Of a stretch of DNA of 64,000 bases, positions 27,595 through 36,516 are shown piece by piece. Positions within the stretch are counted from its first letter, which is position 1, and every line of letters starts with the position of its first letter. The DNA is taken from positions 1,656,001-1,720,000 of the forward strand of contig NC_011026.1 of the NCBI RefSeq assembly GCF_000020525.1, given 5' to 3'. The notes below the pieces were generated by a model, which was not told the origin of the DNA, did no database searches, and saw only the letters and a program-made list of their open reading frames with translations. The DNA comes from Chloroherpeton thalassium ATCC 35110 (GTDB taxonomy: Bacteria; Bacteroidota; Chlorobiia; Chlorobiales; Chloroherpetonaceae). A program made the translations under genes and the position numbers.

Positions 27595-27624
27595 ATTGGA
27601 TGCAGTTTCATCACTGCATCCAAT
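27595..27624. repeat. Inverted repeat downstream of leuS
   Basis: ATTGGATGCAG and its exact reverse complement are separated by 8 bases; a third copy of CTGCATCCAA lies at 27561-27570. No T tract follows on the minus strand, so it is a weak terminator for leuS at best. Confidence 0.5.
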
Positions 27625-27649
27625 CAAAAACCATTCTTGAATGGTAAAA

Positions 27650-30067
27650 TCACTTCACCACCAAATTTACCAGCTTGTTCGGCACGGCGATTTGTTTGAC
27701 GATTTCTTTTCCTTCCGTGAATTTGATGACGCTTTCGACCTTCATGGCTTCCGCAATCATGTCGTCTTTTGAAAGTCCGGCAGCGGCGTCAAACGTGCCG
27801 CGAAGTTTGCCGTTGACTTGAACTGCAATGGTCACGACATCGTCCTTTGCAAGCGTTGCGTCGTACTCGGGAAATTTCGCAAACGTGATGGATTCCTCAT
27901 GGCCGAGTGCCTGCCAAAGCTCTTCGCAAATATGCGGCGCGAAGGGCGAAAGCATCAGCAACAGATTTTCAATCGCTGTGCGGCTGCGGCATTTTTCCTT
28001 TTGAAGTTCGTTGACATAAATCATCATTTCGGAAATCGCCGTGTTGAACTTCAAGGTTTCGGTATCCTCGCCGACTTTCTTAATCGTCTTGTGCATTCGG
28101 CGAAGCACGGTTTCGGAGGGCGCGTCGTCCGTGACCTGCACCGTGCCGTCGGCCTCGTTCGGATAAACGAGTCGCCAAACTTTTCCGAGAAAACGGCTGA
28201 TGCCTTCGATGCCGTTCGTACTCCAAGGCTTGACCTGCTCAAGCGGCCCCAAGAACATTTCGTAGAGGCGAACCGCGTCCGCGCCGTAGCCGCTCATCAC
28301 GCTGTCGGCGGTGATGACATTGCCGCGCGATTTGGACATTTTCTCGTTATCTTCGCCCAAAATCATGCCTTGATTAAAGAGCTTTCGGAACGGCTCTTTC
28401 GTGCTGACGACGCCGACATCGTAAAGCACCTTGTGCCAGAATCGCGCATAAAGCAGGTGCAAAACCGCATGTTCCGCGCCGCCGATATACAGGTCGACAT
28501 TCATCCAATATTTTTCCTTTTCCGGCGAAACGGCTTCGTTTGGATTGTCGGGGTCGATGAAGCGCAGGTAATACCAGCAGCTTCCGGCCCATTGCGGCAT
28601 GGTGTTCGTCTCGCGGCGAAATTTGCCGTGTTCGTCCTCGCCGTAAAGCCATTCGGCGATGTTCGCCAGCGGCGATTCGCCCGTGCCGGAGGGCTGATAG
28701 GCGGAAACTTCGGGTAAATTCAGCGGCAGTTCGGTTTCCGCTCGCTCGGCGCCGTCTTCGTAGTGCTTAATCGGAATCGGCTCGCCCCAATAGCGTTGGC
28801 GGCTGAAGAGCCAATCGCGCAGTTTATAATTGACCTTGCGTTGCCCCAGCCCTTTCTTTTCAAACCAATCCGTGATTTTCTCAAAAGCCTCTTCGTAAGC
28901 AAGGCCGTTGATGCTGATTTCCGCGTTTTCGGAATTTGTGCAAACGCTGTCCTTGCCGGCGAACACGGCCTCCTGAACACTGTGCGGGCTTTTGATGACT
29001 TCCACGATGGGAATGCCGAACTTTTTGGCAAATTCCCAGTCGCGCTCGTCGTGCGCCGGAACGGACATAATCGCGCCCGTGCCGTAGCCCATCAAGACGA
29101 AGTCCGATGTCCAAATCGGGATTTCCTTGCCGGTCGCGGGATTCAGGGCGTAGCTGCCCGTGAAGACGCCCGTTTTTTCTTTTTGCAAACCGGTGCGTTC
29201 AAGGTCGCTTTTGCGTTCGGCTTCCTCGCGGTAAGCCGCAACGGCGCTTTTATGTTCATCGGTGGTGATTTTGTCCAGCAGCGGATGTTCGGGCGAAAGC
29301 ACCATGTAAGTTGCGCCGAAAACCGTATCGGGGCGCGTGGTGAAAATTCTAAATTTTTCATCCGTACCGGCGAGATAAAAATCCAACTCCGCGCCGACGG
29401 ATTTGCCAATCCAATTGCGCTGCATTTCCTTGACGCTTTCCGGCCAATCGACCTCGTCCAAATCGGTGAGCAGGCGTTCGGCATAAGCCGTAATTTTCAG
29501 CATCCATTGGCGCAGCGGACGGCGGACGACCGTATAGCCGTCATTGACTTTTTCATCCACTTCCTCGTTTGCCAAAACGACTTTGAGTTCCTCGCACCAG
29601 TTCACCGGCACATCGTCCACATAGGCCAGCCCTTTTTCATAGAGCTTGAGGAAAATCCATTGCGTCCATTTCACATAACCCGGGTCGGTGGTGTTGATTT
29701 CACGCGACCAGTCGTAGGAAAAGCCCATGCGCTGAAGCGTACTTTTGAAATTGGCGACATTCGTCTCGGTGGTCAAGCGCGGATGGGTGCCGGTTTTGAT
29801 GGCGTATTGCTCGGCGGGCAACCCGAAGGCGTCCCAGCCCATCGGATGAAGGACGCTAAAGCCCTTGAGGCGTTTGTAGCGAGCCGTAATGTCGGAAGCC
29901 GTGTAGCCCTCCAAATGCCCGACATGGAGTCCCGACCCGCTCGGATACGGGAACATATCGAGGACGTAATATTTCGGCTTGTTCGGCTCTTCGGTCGCCT
30001 TAAAGGTTTGGTGCTGTTCCCAGTAGGCCTGCCATTTTTTTTCTATTTCCGTGAAATCGTATTTCAT
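27650..30067 (-). CDS. leuS: Leucyl-tRNA synthetase
   Basis: An 805-residue class I synthetase that charges tRNA-Leu. The HIGH-type motif is [15 protein letters not shown] at residues 42-56, and KMSKS occurs as [12 protein letters not shown] near residue 570. The connective-peptide editing domain lies about residues 220-415, with [12 protein letters not shown] and the editing Asp in [12 protein letters not shown]. The C-terminal anticodon-binding region follows. Length is normal for the bacterial form. It is monocistronic. GC content is visibly higher than in nearby genes. A long open frame on the opposite strand is a codon-bias shadow. Confidence 0.98.
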   Translation of the reverse strand: MKYDFTEIEKKWQAYWEQHQTFKATEEPNKPKYYVLDMFPYPSGSGLHVGHLEGYTASDITARYKRLKGFSVLHPMGWDAFGLPAEQYAIKTGTHPRLTTETNVANFKSTLQRMGFSYDWSREINTTDPGYVKWTQWIFLKLYEKGLAYVDDVPVNWCEELKVVLANEEVDEKVNDGYTVVRRPLRQWMLKITAYAERLLTDLDEVDWPESVKEMQRNWIGKSVGAELDFYLAGTDEKFRIFTTRPDTVFGATYMVLSPEHPLLDKITTDEHKSAVAAYREEAERKSDLERTGLQKEKTGVFTGSYALNPATGKEIPIWTSDFVLMGYGTGAIMSVPAHDERDWEFAKKFGIPIVEVIKSPHSVQEAVFAGKDSVCTNSENAEISINGLAYEEAFEKITDWFEKKGLGQRKVNYKLRDWLFSRQRYWGEPIPIKHYEDGAERAETELPLNLPEVSAYQPSGTGESPLANIAEWLYGEDEHGKFRRETNTMPQWAGSCWYYLRFIDPDNPNEAVSPEKEKYWMNVDLYIGGAEHAVLHLLYARFWHKVLYDVGVVSTKEPFRKLFNQGMILGEDNEKMSKSRGNVITADSVMSGYGADAVRLYEMFLGPLEQVKPWSTNGIEGISRFLGKVWRLVYPNEADGTVQVTDDAPSETVLRRMHKTIKKVGEDTETLKFNTAISEMMIYVNELQKEKCRSRTAIENLLLMLSPFAPHICEELWQALGHEESITFAKFPEYDATLAKDDVVTIAVQVNGKLRGTFDAAAGLSKDDMIAEAMKVESVIKFTEGKEIVKQIAVPNKLVNLVVK

Positions 30068-30256
30068 GCTTTCGCTCTAATCGGTTATGCGGTGAATGAA
30101 CAAAAATTTGTGTAATAACTCGCGTTGAAAAATTAGGGCTAAAGATAACAAAACTTGCCTTGTTTTGATAACGGGGTGAGGATGACGGGCTGCAAGCGAT
30201 TTGCCGGTTTAAATCGTTTTGAGTTTTAATGGGTGGGGCTTAATTTGAGGGGTTTG

Positions 30257-30293
30257 TTGTTCTTATTCCTCTAACTTAGCGATGTAAGAACAA
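30257..30293. repeat. Inverted repeat at the left edge of the accessory island
   Basis: TTGTTCTTA and TAAGAACAA arms are 19 bases apart, just before the PIN-domain gene, where base composition turns AT-rich. It could be a regulatory or boundary element. Confidence 0.35.
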
Positions 30294-30340
30294 TAACTAT
30301 ACACAAACGTTGTGCACCATATTAGGAGAGACCACTTACT

Positions 30341-31099
30341 ATGAAAGTATTTTTTGATACAAATGTTTTAGTTGGGATAATCGACAATAACGTAAAATTG
30401 TCGGCTGAGCATGATTATTTTACATTTGAAAAATGTGTTTATGAAATTAAAAACGGATATAAAGCAAGATTGTATGATTCAACATTCCTGAATAGTTTAT
30501 TATCAGCTCAGACAGACAATGATTTTTCAGCACTAAAACCAATTGACAGAACAATATTGGATAACTTTATACCAATAATTTCTAAAGACAACTACTCTGA
30601 AAAACAGCTAATAGAAATAAGAAAGGCTTTGAATAAATATCTTTTGAAATTTGAATATGGGATTGCGAGTGAATATGAATTTATTGATTTGCCTGAAAAC
30701 GATAGTATTGGATTACTAAAGAATCTATTCAAACAATTAAAAATTTTGTTGAGAACCATCCTGACTGACATTGACTTCAAAATAAAAGAGCATGAAATTA
30801 AGGTGTTACTTTATGAGCAGATTTTTGACCTTGATTTAGCGATGAGTAATTTCCGTGAGATATTAAATGATTCATTAATAAACACAAAAGATTTAGAGAT
30901 TGTCTTTGCTGCTTTGAAAGCAAACTGCAATTTGTTTATTTCTTCAGATTTGCCATTGATTAAAGAAACAATGACTTTAGGATTAAATCATACGACATCT
31001 TTTGAGTACTTGAATCCTGATAAAAATATTGAAAATGAAATACATAAAATAATAAATACGGTGCACAACATGCGGTATAAAAAATTGCCGGGACAGTAG
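30341..31099 (+). CDS. PIN-domain protein (cassette-borne)
   Basis: A 252-residue protein. Its first residues MKVFFDTNVLVGIID match the first PIN strand with the metal-binding Asp, and the end region DLEIVFAALKANCNLFISSDLPLI fits the last acidic PIN motif. PIN domains are Mg-dependent RNases, often toxins. At 252 residues it is larger than VapC, and no antitoxin gene lies next to it, so a toxin role is open. The gene is far more AT-rich than leuS and is followed by a weak attC candidate, which supports acquisition as a cassette. GGAGAG precedes the ATG. Confidence 0.65.
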   Translation: MKVFFDTNVLVGIIDNNVKLSAEHDYFTFEKCVYEIKNGYKARLYDSTFLNSLLSAQTDNDFSALKPIDRTILDNFIPIISKDNYSEKQLIEIRKALNKYLLKFEYGIASEYEFIDLPENDSIGLLKNLFKQLKILLRTILTDIDFKIKEHEIKVLLYEQIFDLDLAMSNFREILNDSLINTKDLEIVFAALKANCNLFISSDLPLIKETMTLGLNHTTSFEYLNPDKNIENEIHKIINTVHNMRYKKLPGQ

Positions 31100-31132
31100 G
31101 TTATTCAAGCATTGTAGCCCGCTTCAACTTTT

Positions 31133-31193
31133 GTGTAACTTGATAGGTGATTCGCCCGCAATCGGCAACTTTTCATACCGCCATCCGTTGGGC
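31133..31193 (+). other. Possible attC recombination site 1 (weak)
   Basis: It begins GTGTAAC (one mismatch to RYYYAAC) and ends GTTGGGC (exact GTTRRRY), with 47 bases between and limited internal complementarity. It follows the PIN-domain gene as an attC should. Confidence 0.35.
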
Positions 31194-31218
31194 AACATAT
31201 AATTTACCGTTGTAGATA

Positions 31219-31356
31219 ATGAGCGAAAACTACACAAAATTAGCTTTGAATAATATTGAAGAGGCTTTTTATTATATCAGGTTACAATGGGGCGGGAAAA
31301 ACAACCGCTTCATATACGATTCTACCGGAAATGTTGAATTTTTGAGAAATCGGTGA
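31219..31356 (+). CDS. Small hypothetical protein in cassette array
   Basis: A 45-residue frame (MSENYTKLALNN...VEFLRNR) with protein-like composition and no recognised family. It has no ribosome binding site. It sits between attC candidates 1 and 2. A further coding-like remnant without a start (KNKLIADNRMFLDTQET-type end, about 31420-31522) follows before attC 2, so this cassette may be decayed. Confidence 0.35.
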   Translation: MSENYTKLALNNIEEAFYYIRLQWGGKNNRFIYDSTGNVEFLRNR

Positions 31357-31519
31357 CCGTGCTTTTTTATTGAAATTTTAGCAGTTTTTTGACCGAAATA
31401 TTTCGCTTCAATCATCTTTTGCGTAACGTGAGTTACTAATAATTTGGGTTAAAAAACTTAGCGAAAGCTATCAAAACAAACTTATCGCTGACAATAGAAT
31501 GTTTCTTGACACTCAAGAA

Positions 31520-31599
31520 ACATAACTTGTCGCTCAAGGCCGACCACCCGCTGTCGGGCTTTGTGGCTGCGCGTGCCGGCTTAGCTCTGGCGTTAGGAT
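31520..31599 (+). other. attC recombination site 2
   Basis: It starts with ACATAAC and ends with GTTAGGA, each one mismatch from the core consensus. The inner arms TCGCTCAAGGCCG and CGGCTTAGCTCTGGCG form an imperfect palindrome, which is the hallmark of attC. About 79 bases long. Confidence 0.7.
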
Positions 31600-31646
31600 T
31601 AAAAAACATGATACCAAGTTTATTTTTCAATAAGACGTATATTATT

Positions 31647-31865
31647 ATGAAATTGATTATTGAAAAGGATGGAGAAGGTTATTTGGCTAAAATAGAAGGC
31701 CATGAAAATCTTTTCGCATTTGCATATTCTGAAAAAGAAGCAATTATAGAATTGAAAAATGTGGTTGAGATGATTATGGATTATCATCTTGAACAGATAA
31801 ATGAAGAGAGAATTATCAGAAACCGGCTAATCTCAACGGTAGAAAAATATGCCGTTCAAGTATAG
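31647..31865 (+). CDS. hicB: HicB-family antitoxin
   Basis: Seventy-two residues starting MKLIIEKDGEGYLAKIEG, the partial RNase-H-like fold of HicB, with SEKEAIIELKNVVEMIMDYH as its second helix. HicB antitoxins bind and block the HicA RNase and often repress their own operon. It lacks an obvious C-terminal DNA-binding domain, as in many short HicB proteins. The toxin-like frame follows directly and overlaps it. The pair sits between attC 2 and attC 3 and so forms one cassette. Toxin-antitoxin cassettes are common in integrons, where they stabilise the array. Confidence 0.8.
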   Translation: MKLIIEKDGEGYLAKIEGHENLFAFAYSEKEAIIELKNVVEMIMDYHLEQINEERIIRNRLISTVEKYAVQV

Positions 31866-32038
31866 AAACAAAAATGGGATATAGAGTTGTTCGGCAAAAA
31901 GGTTCACATGTCATATTTTCAAATGGAAAAATCACATTCCCGGTGCCAAAACACGGTTCAAAAGAGATTTCTCCCGGTGTTGAAAGACAACTGTTAAAGA
32001 TACTTGATTTAACGCTTGATGAGTTTCGGAACATTTAA
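31849..32038 (+). pseudogene. hicA: HicA-family toxin, damaged 5' end
   Basis: The C-terminal part (54 residues from an internal ATG at 31874) carries the HicA core GYRVVRQKGSHVIF, with the catalytic His, and VPKHGSKEISPG. Full HicA starts about 15-20 residues earlier. An ATG at 31849 begins MPFKYR, a typical HicA opening, but runs into a stop after 11 codons in another frame. The pattern fits a small out-of-frame deletion between the two parts. Translation from 31874 could still give a short product lacking the first helix; its activity is doubtful. Confidence 0.65.
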
Positions 32039-32047
32039 TAAACAAGC

Positions 32048-32144
32048 ACCTAACTTGGCACTCCAGGCCGACCGACCGCCGTTGGGTTTTTTCGGTATTT
32101 CAAGCTCAGTACAGGCGGGCAGCGGCTGAGTTTAGGCGTTAGAT
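32048..32144 (+). other. attC recombination site 3
   Basis: It begins ACCTAAC (exact RYYYAAC) and ends GTTAGAT (exact GTTRRRY), 97 bases in all. The arms ACTTGGCACTCCAGGCCG and CGGCTGAGTTTAGGCG fold back on each other imperfectly. It follows the hicBA cassette directly. Confidence 0.75.
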
Positions 32145-32624
32145 GTCTTGTGAAGTCATAAATATCAGGCTATAAATTCACAAATAATCGGAGGTAATAT
32201 GCTTACAATCACAATTCATAAGGGTTTCGCTGGTATCGAGGCATTATTTTCCACTTCAACTTAGATAGCGGGGAATACGAACGCAGTCTGCAATCCCTTA
32301 CGAAATCATGTATTCACTAGCGCGCTTCAAGAAAATTGCGCGAGCCTTCATGAGGTATTTCAACCCAACTTAGAAATAACATGAATCTTGTCCCCGAAAT
32401 ATTTTAAATCTGCATGGACGCAAATGAGGGTTTTATACAACATCGTATTTTAAAAATCCGTAGGCGTCTTATACGGAAATTGTATAAGCGATATTAATGT
32501 GTAGAAAAACAAAGTGTTATATTTAAATGACAGTTTTTCTTATAATGTTGATTTGATGATTTAAGAGAAATGATTATATATAATTGTTATCGGCAAAATT
32601 TTGTGGTAATAAAAATTTCTTTAT
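32145..32624. other. Decayed stretch between attC 3 and intI remnant
   Basis: No intact gene. A GGAGG-preceded ATG at about 32199 opens only 22 codons, with coding-like continuation in another frame, so it is probably a broken cassette gene. It includes the first copy of the 31-bp direct repeat (32321-32351). Any attI site should be near here but was not recognised. Confidence 0.5.
32321..32351 (+). repeat. 31-bp direct repeat, left copy
   Basis: It matches 35482-35512 with one mismatch. The core has CGCGC and GCGCG arms around 12 bases (ttcaagaaaatt), the shape of a recombinase core site. The copies lie 3161 bases apart and bracket the integrase remnant, methyltransferase and broken toxin pair. 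Confidence 0.85.
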
Positions 32625-33569
32625 ATGAAAGAGAATAAATATCGATTGTTAGACAAAGTAAGACAATTTATTCGGGTTAAGCACTTATAGCTTAAGAACC
32701 GAAGCGCCTTACATTAATTGGATAAAAAGGTTTGTCTTTTTTCATAACAAAAAGCATCCTATTGAAATGGGAGAAAAAGAAATTGAAGAATTTATAAGTC
32801 GTTTGGAAAAAATGAAAAAATCTCCGCATCAACTCAGAATCAAGCTTTATGTACAATTTTTTATAAAAATGTATTAAATAAAGAATTAGAGAATACAATT
32901 TCAATTTATCGGTCAAAAAGACCGAAAAAACTACCGGTGGTTTTGACAAGAAGTGAATCCATTGAAGTTTTAAACAAATTAAAAGGTACTCGTTGGCTGG
33001 TTGGAATGCTTTTATATTGTTTTAGTTTAAGGCCTTCTGAAAACTTAAAAAATATTGGTTTTGGATATAATCAAATACGAGTTAGAGACTCAAAAGGGGA
33101 AAAGGATTATTCTACAATGTTACCAAAAAAACTTGTTGAGGTCATTAAATGGGCATTTGATTAAGATAAAATAATACATGAAGAAGATTTGAGAAATGGT
33201 TTTGGAACGTTATACTATACCCTCTAATAATAGAGAAAAAAAATACCCAAATGCAAAATTTGAATAGAAGTGGCAATATATTTTTCCTGCTACAGAAATT
33301 TCAACTGGCCAAGATCTGGAGTACGAAAAAGGCATCATTATGATACTGTTATCTAAAAGGCGGTTAAGCAGACAATTAGGTACGTAAGTATAACTAATAT
33401 GCAAGCTGTCATACTTTCAGGCATTCTTTTGCTACTCACCTTCTTGAGTCATATAATATACGAAAAATGCAGGAAGTATTAGGGTATAAAAATGTGGAGG
33501 CTGCTATGACTTATACGCATGTGATTATATCAAGGTGGTAAGGGTGTAAGAAGTCCTGCTGAATGTTAG
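32625..33569 (+). pseudogene. intI: Integron integrase IntI, multiply frameshifted
   Basis: Joining local frames rebuilds an IntI tyrosine recombinase. The N-terminus reads DKVRQFIRVKHYSLRTEAPY; then come RPKKLPVVLTRSESIEVL and LVGMLLYCFSLRPSE (the first catalytic Arg). The IntI-specific extra segment survives as RKYPNAKFE and KWQYIFPAT, followed by PRSGVRKRHHYDT. Box II is [14 protein letters not shown] and the catalytic Tyr lies in AAMTYTHV. At least five frameshifts or stops break it (for example at 32687-32690), so no active enzyme is possible. The extra segment separates IntI from Xer and phage integrases. Confidence 0.88.
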
Positions 33570-33781
33570 ATTAGGTTGCTAAATGAGCGGCCTAAGGAAG
33601 TTAAATAGGAGAAAAAACTATAGTCTAAAAATAAATAGAGTAATCAAATAACAATTAATAGGCAATATAGACTATGTAGTCATGAAGCACAACGTTTGCT
33701 GTTTTTATTATTGCACCTAATTTTGTATGTTAGGTAACTCATCTTGTTCATAGTGATAACGAATAAATGGAGAACTGATAT

Positions 33782-34627
33782 ATGAGCCATTACTCGCGAT
33801 TAAGAACTGCGTTAAAAGAAACACAAAAGGCCTTTCCCTTTGAGAACTATATCGATAAAGCTAATAGCCTTGAGATGCAAGCCATCATATATGAGCTAAG
33901 AAAGTACTTAGTAGACTTTGAGCATAAACGTCTACTTGACATCGGCAGTGGCCCGATGGACAAGACAGGCGTTTTTCAGTCCTTGGGTTTTGAATGTTAT
34001 GCGGTTGATGATCTTAACGATCCGTGGCACCTGCGAAACGACAACATAGATAGAATAAAAGAATATGCGGAGAACATTGGAATTAACTTTTATCATCAGA
34101 AGCCAGGTGAATATAATATCCCATTTGAGGAAAATAGCTTTGATGTAGTTTGTTCACTTGCAGTAATTGAACATCTTCATGAATCACCGCGCGGTTTACT
34201 AAACACAATGGGGGTTTTCGCTCGGCCAGGTGGATTATTGGTAATTATAATGCCTAATTCAGTGAACTTACGCAAGAGGATTTCAGTGTTATTAGGGCGC
34301 ACCAACTACCCGCCAGTTGATATGTTTTTCAACTGTATTGGCAATTGGCGTGGTCATGTTAGAGAGTATACTTTGAAGGAAACAGAGTACATATGTAGCG
34401 CATCAGGTTTTGAGATTCTTTCAAGTACCACTTTTGAACACCTCGCCCACCAGAAATTGCGAACTCCATTGCGACAGCTGTACATTCTGTTGGGAAATAT
34501 TATTCCAACTTTGCGTTCGAGTTTATTAGTTGTATGTAGAAAGCCAGAATCATGGAGAGCTGTAAATGAAGATCCAGAAGCTTTTCGAAGATCTTTGGCG
34601 AGAGCGGTCCCTAAGGGTGCCGCCTAA
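33782..34627 (+). CDS. SAM-dependent methyltransferase (cassette-borne)
   Basis: A 281-residue class I methyltransferase. The SAM-binding motif I is LLDIGSGPMDKTG near residue 58; the later motif FDVVCSLAVIEHLHESP and the post-motif FARPGGLLVIIMPN are clear. It resembles small-molecule or lipid/saccharide methyltransferases; the substrate is unknown. GGAG lies eight bases before the ATG. The stop codon TAA is part of the attC-like GCCTAAC that follows, an arrangement normal for cassette genes. Its codon use is AT-rich like the rest of the island. It is the only clearly intact gene between the 31-bp repeats. Confidence 0.85.
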   Translation: MSHYSRLRTALKETQKAFPFENYIDKANSLEMQAIIYELRKYLVDFEHKRLLDIGSGPMDKTGVFQSLGFECYAVDDLNDPWHLRNDNIDRIKEYAENIGINFYHQKPGEYNIPFEENSFDVVCSLAVIEHLHESPRGLLNTMGVFARPGGLLVIIMPNSVNLRKRISVLLGRTNYPPVDMFFNCIGNWRGHVREYTLKETEYICSASGFEILSSTTFEHLAHQKLRTPLRQLYILLGNIIPTLRSSLLVVCRKPESWRAVNEDPEAFRRSLARAVPKGAA

Positions 34628-34687
34628 CAAGTCGTTGCACCAGACATTTTTCCGCTACGCTTCAAAATGTAGGTGACCTTAATCATG
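34622..34687 (+). other. Damaged attC site 4 after the methyltransferase
   Basis: It starts with exact GCCTAAC and continues AAGTCGTTGCACCAGAC, a common attC left arm. CGCTACGCTTCAAAA and GTAGGTGACCTT resemble the right arm, but the final GTTRRRY core is missing or mutated (aatcatgc). Confidence 0.6.
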
Positions 34688-34759
34688 CTATTTCAAAAAA
34701 TTGACATCGCATTTTTCCTGTTGTACAATTGTCTACATTCTAAGCAAACAAGGATAATT

Positions 34760-35146
34760 ATGGACATTGATTGATACATCAGCCTTAATAGCAGTGATTG
34801 TTGACGAACCAGAAAGGGATAAAATTATTGAGGTGACAAAGAGCCAAACATTAATTGGGCCAGGTTCAATTCCCTAGGAAATAGGGTAGCCTTTTCAGCT
34901 ATGTATTTAAATGCCAGAGAATCACTTTGGAAGAAGCTCAAAATGGTTTATCAATATTTGAGAGTATTCCTATGTATATCAAGCCGAATTTTTTTATTCT
35001 GTTGCTATATCAAAACAAACCAACATGTATGCATATGATGCTGATTTATGGATTGCGCTATTAAACAGAAAGTCCCCTTATTAACATTAGATCGTAAGTT
35101 GATTTTTGCCGCTGAAAGTTTAAAAATTAAAATAATAGAGGTTTAA
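34760..35146 (+). pseudogene. PIN-domain toxin (VapC-like), frameshifted
   Basis: Local frames give a VapC-like chain: DTSALIAVIVDEPERDKI, then LIGPGSIP, NAFSAMY, then KQKVPLLTLDRKLIFAAESL and IKIIEV at the end. The first and last acidic PIN motifs (DTSA and LTLDRKL) are present. Frameshifts occur near the start (gacattgattga), near 34905 and around 35000-35050, so the RNase is not made. It is followed directly by the remnant of its partner. Confidence 0.75.
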
Positions 35147-35147
35147 A

Positions 35148-35343
35148 ATGCAGGTATATACTTATTCGGATCCTTGAACAGTCTGAAAATACAGGTAAGG
35201 TCTTGATTCGAAGAAAAGACGGTAGAACATTTGCTCTTATTCCTGAAAAAATTGTCACATCTCCTTTAAATGTACAATCTATCAAGGTGAAGATTACATC
35301 GAAAGAAATAGTTAATATCGTTCGCGAGAGTAGAGAAAGATAG
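35148..35343 (+). pseudogene. Antitoxin partner of the PIN toxin, frameshifted
   Basis: The ATG at 35148 starts MQVYTYS, then a shift near 35170 leads into LEQSENTGKVLIRRKDGR and TFALIPEKI, ending IVRESRER. This resembles Phd/YefM-type antitoxins that begin with a short beta-helix unit. The order toxin then antitoxin is less usual for VapBC. It is broken and probably inactive. Confidence 0.55.
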
Positions 35344-35758
35344 CATAATGCGCTACAAGCCGATCAGGGGAGATAGCGGATTTTTGAAAGTACTCAGTTT
35401 TTGAAAAACTTGTTTTTACAACCTGCCATACTCCCCGTTAAATTCCCCGTAAATCAATAAACTTCAGGGTTATCCCTACGACGTGCTTCAAGAAAATTGC
35501 GCGAGCCTTCATCTGAGAATTTCTAATTAGCTATGCAACATCCAGCCTAAAAATTTTTTACAAAGCAACTCAAGAATCCCAACTGTTTCATCACGCAAAT
35601 AAAACCCAACGAGCCGGGTTTTCAATTTATCATTTAAATAAATTCAGCTTTTTATAGCTTTTTTTAGAATGAATTTTTCTTTATAGCTCAATGGTGTTAA
35701 AAATTTTCGTTATTTTTGAAGATTTAACTTTTTTTTCTTAGAGAAGGAGATGTATTAA
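35344..35758. other. Right edge of the accessory island, no intact gene
   Basis: About 415 AT-rich bases holding the right copy of the 31-bp repeat. No other gene or RNA was recognised. The last part must carry the promoter of the acetate-transporter gene. Confidence 0.4.
35482..35512 (+). repeat. 31-bp direct repeat, right copy
   Basis: Same sequence and orientation as 32321-32351 apart from one C-to-T difference at its third base. It marks the right end of the segment with the decayed integrase. Confidence 0.85.
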
Positions 35759-36316
35759 ATGGACCAGAAACTTGCAAATCCAGCCCCCCTTGGACTGATG
35801 GGTTTTGGAATGACCACAATTCTTTTGAACATGCACAATGCAGGTTTTTTTGAAATCAATGCGGTTATTCTTTCAATGGGGGTTTTTTATGGTGGAATTG
35901 CACAGATTATTGCTGGCATGATGGAGTTCAAAAAAGGAAATACATTCGCAACCACTGCGTTTACATCCTATGGGCTTTTCTGGCTTACACTTGTTGCCCT
36001 TATCTACATGAATGGGCGGTTCGGCATACCAGAAAACACGGTTTCTTTTGTGGGCGTGTATCTTTTGTTATGGGGCGTTTTTACACTTTTCATGTGGGTT
36101 GGAACACTAAAATCACCTAAAGCGATGCAGTTTGTTTTCCTTTCCCTTACAATTCTATTTTTCATGCTTGCCGCAAGAGACGTTTTCGGCTGGACGGGGA
36201 CTTTTGCAACAATTACAGGTATTGAAGGCATGATCTGCGGAGCTTCAGCCATTTACTTTGCAATGGCTCAGGTTTTAAATGAAACATATGGGCGAGAAAT
36301 GCTTCCTGTGGGCTAA
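35759..36316 (+). CDS. GPR1/FUN34/YaaH-family acetate transporter
   Basis: A 185-residue protein with six membrane segments. The signature NPAPLGLMGFGMTTILLNM is at residues 7-25, and later GIAQIIAGMMEFKKGNTF, both typical of the AceTr family, which moves acetate or succinate with protons across the inner membrane. Acetate is a plausible carbon source for photoassimilation in green sulfur bacteria. GAAGGAG lies nine bases before the ATG. It is monocistronic, with a terminator directly after. Base composition returns to normal here, marking the end of the island. Confidence 0.93.
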   Translation: MDQKLANPAPLGLMGFGMTTILLNMHNAGFFEINAVILSMGVFYGGIAQIIAGMMEFKKGNTFATTAFTSYGLFWLTLVALIYMNGRFGIPENTVSFVGVYLLLWGVFTLFMWVGTLKSPKAMQFVFLSLTILFFMLAARDVFGWTGTFATITGIEGMICGASAIYFAMAQVLNETYGREMLPVG

Positions 36317-36338
36317 AAAATCATTACATAAAAGTATA

Positions 36339-36377
36339 AAAAAAGCATCCTGAGTTCTGAAAACAGGATGCTTTTTT
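36339..36377 (+). terminator. Intrinsic terminator after the acetate transporter gene
   Basis: AAAAAAGCATCCTG pairs with CAGGATGCTTTTTT across an 11-base loop, ending in a T run. Confidence 0.92.
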
Positions 36378-36516
36378 ATTAACAAAACAGGCTCTGTTTT
36401 AACAGCCCCCGGATTGGCGCGCTTAGGAAATAGGCGAAAATGCCGTTGCGAGCGTGTTTTCCTATGTGGCATTTTGTGAAAATTGAAATGTTGATTCCTC
36501 AATCAAGTTGAAAAAC

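Noticed and set aside
28763-30115. Long open frame (450 codons) opposite leuS
   Set aside because: It mirrors the high-GC codon pattern of leuS, has no family signature and overlaps an essential gene completely.
34858-34895. tRNA-like T-loop string (caggttcaattccc)
   Set aside because: No anticodon arm or acceptor stem can be built, and the sequence is explained as part of the broken PIN toxin gene.
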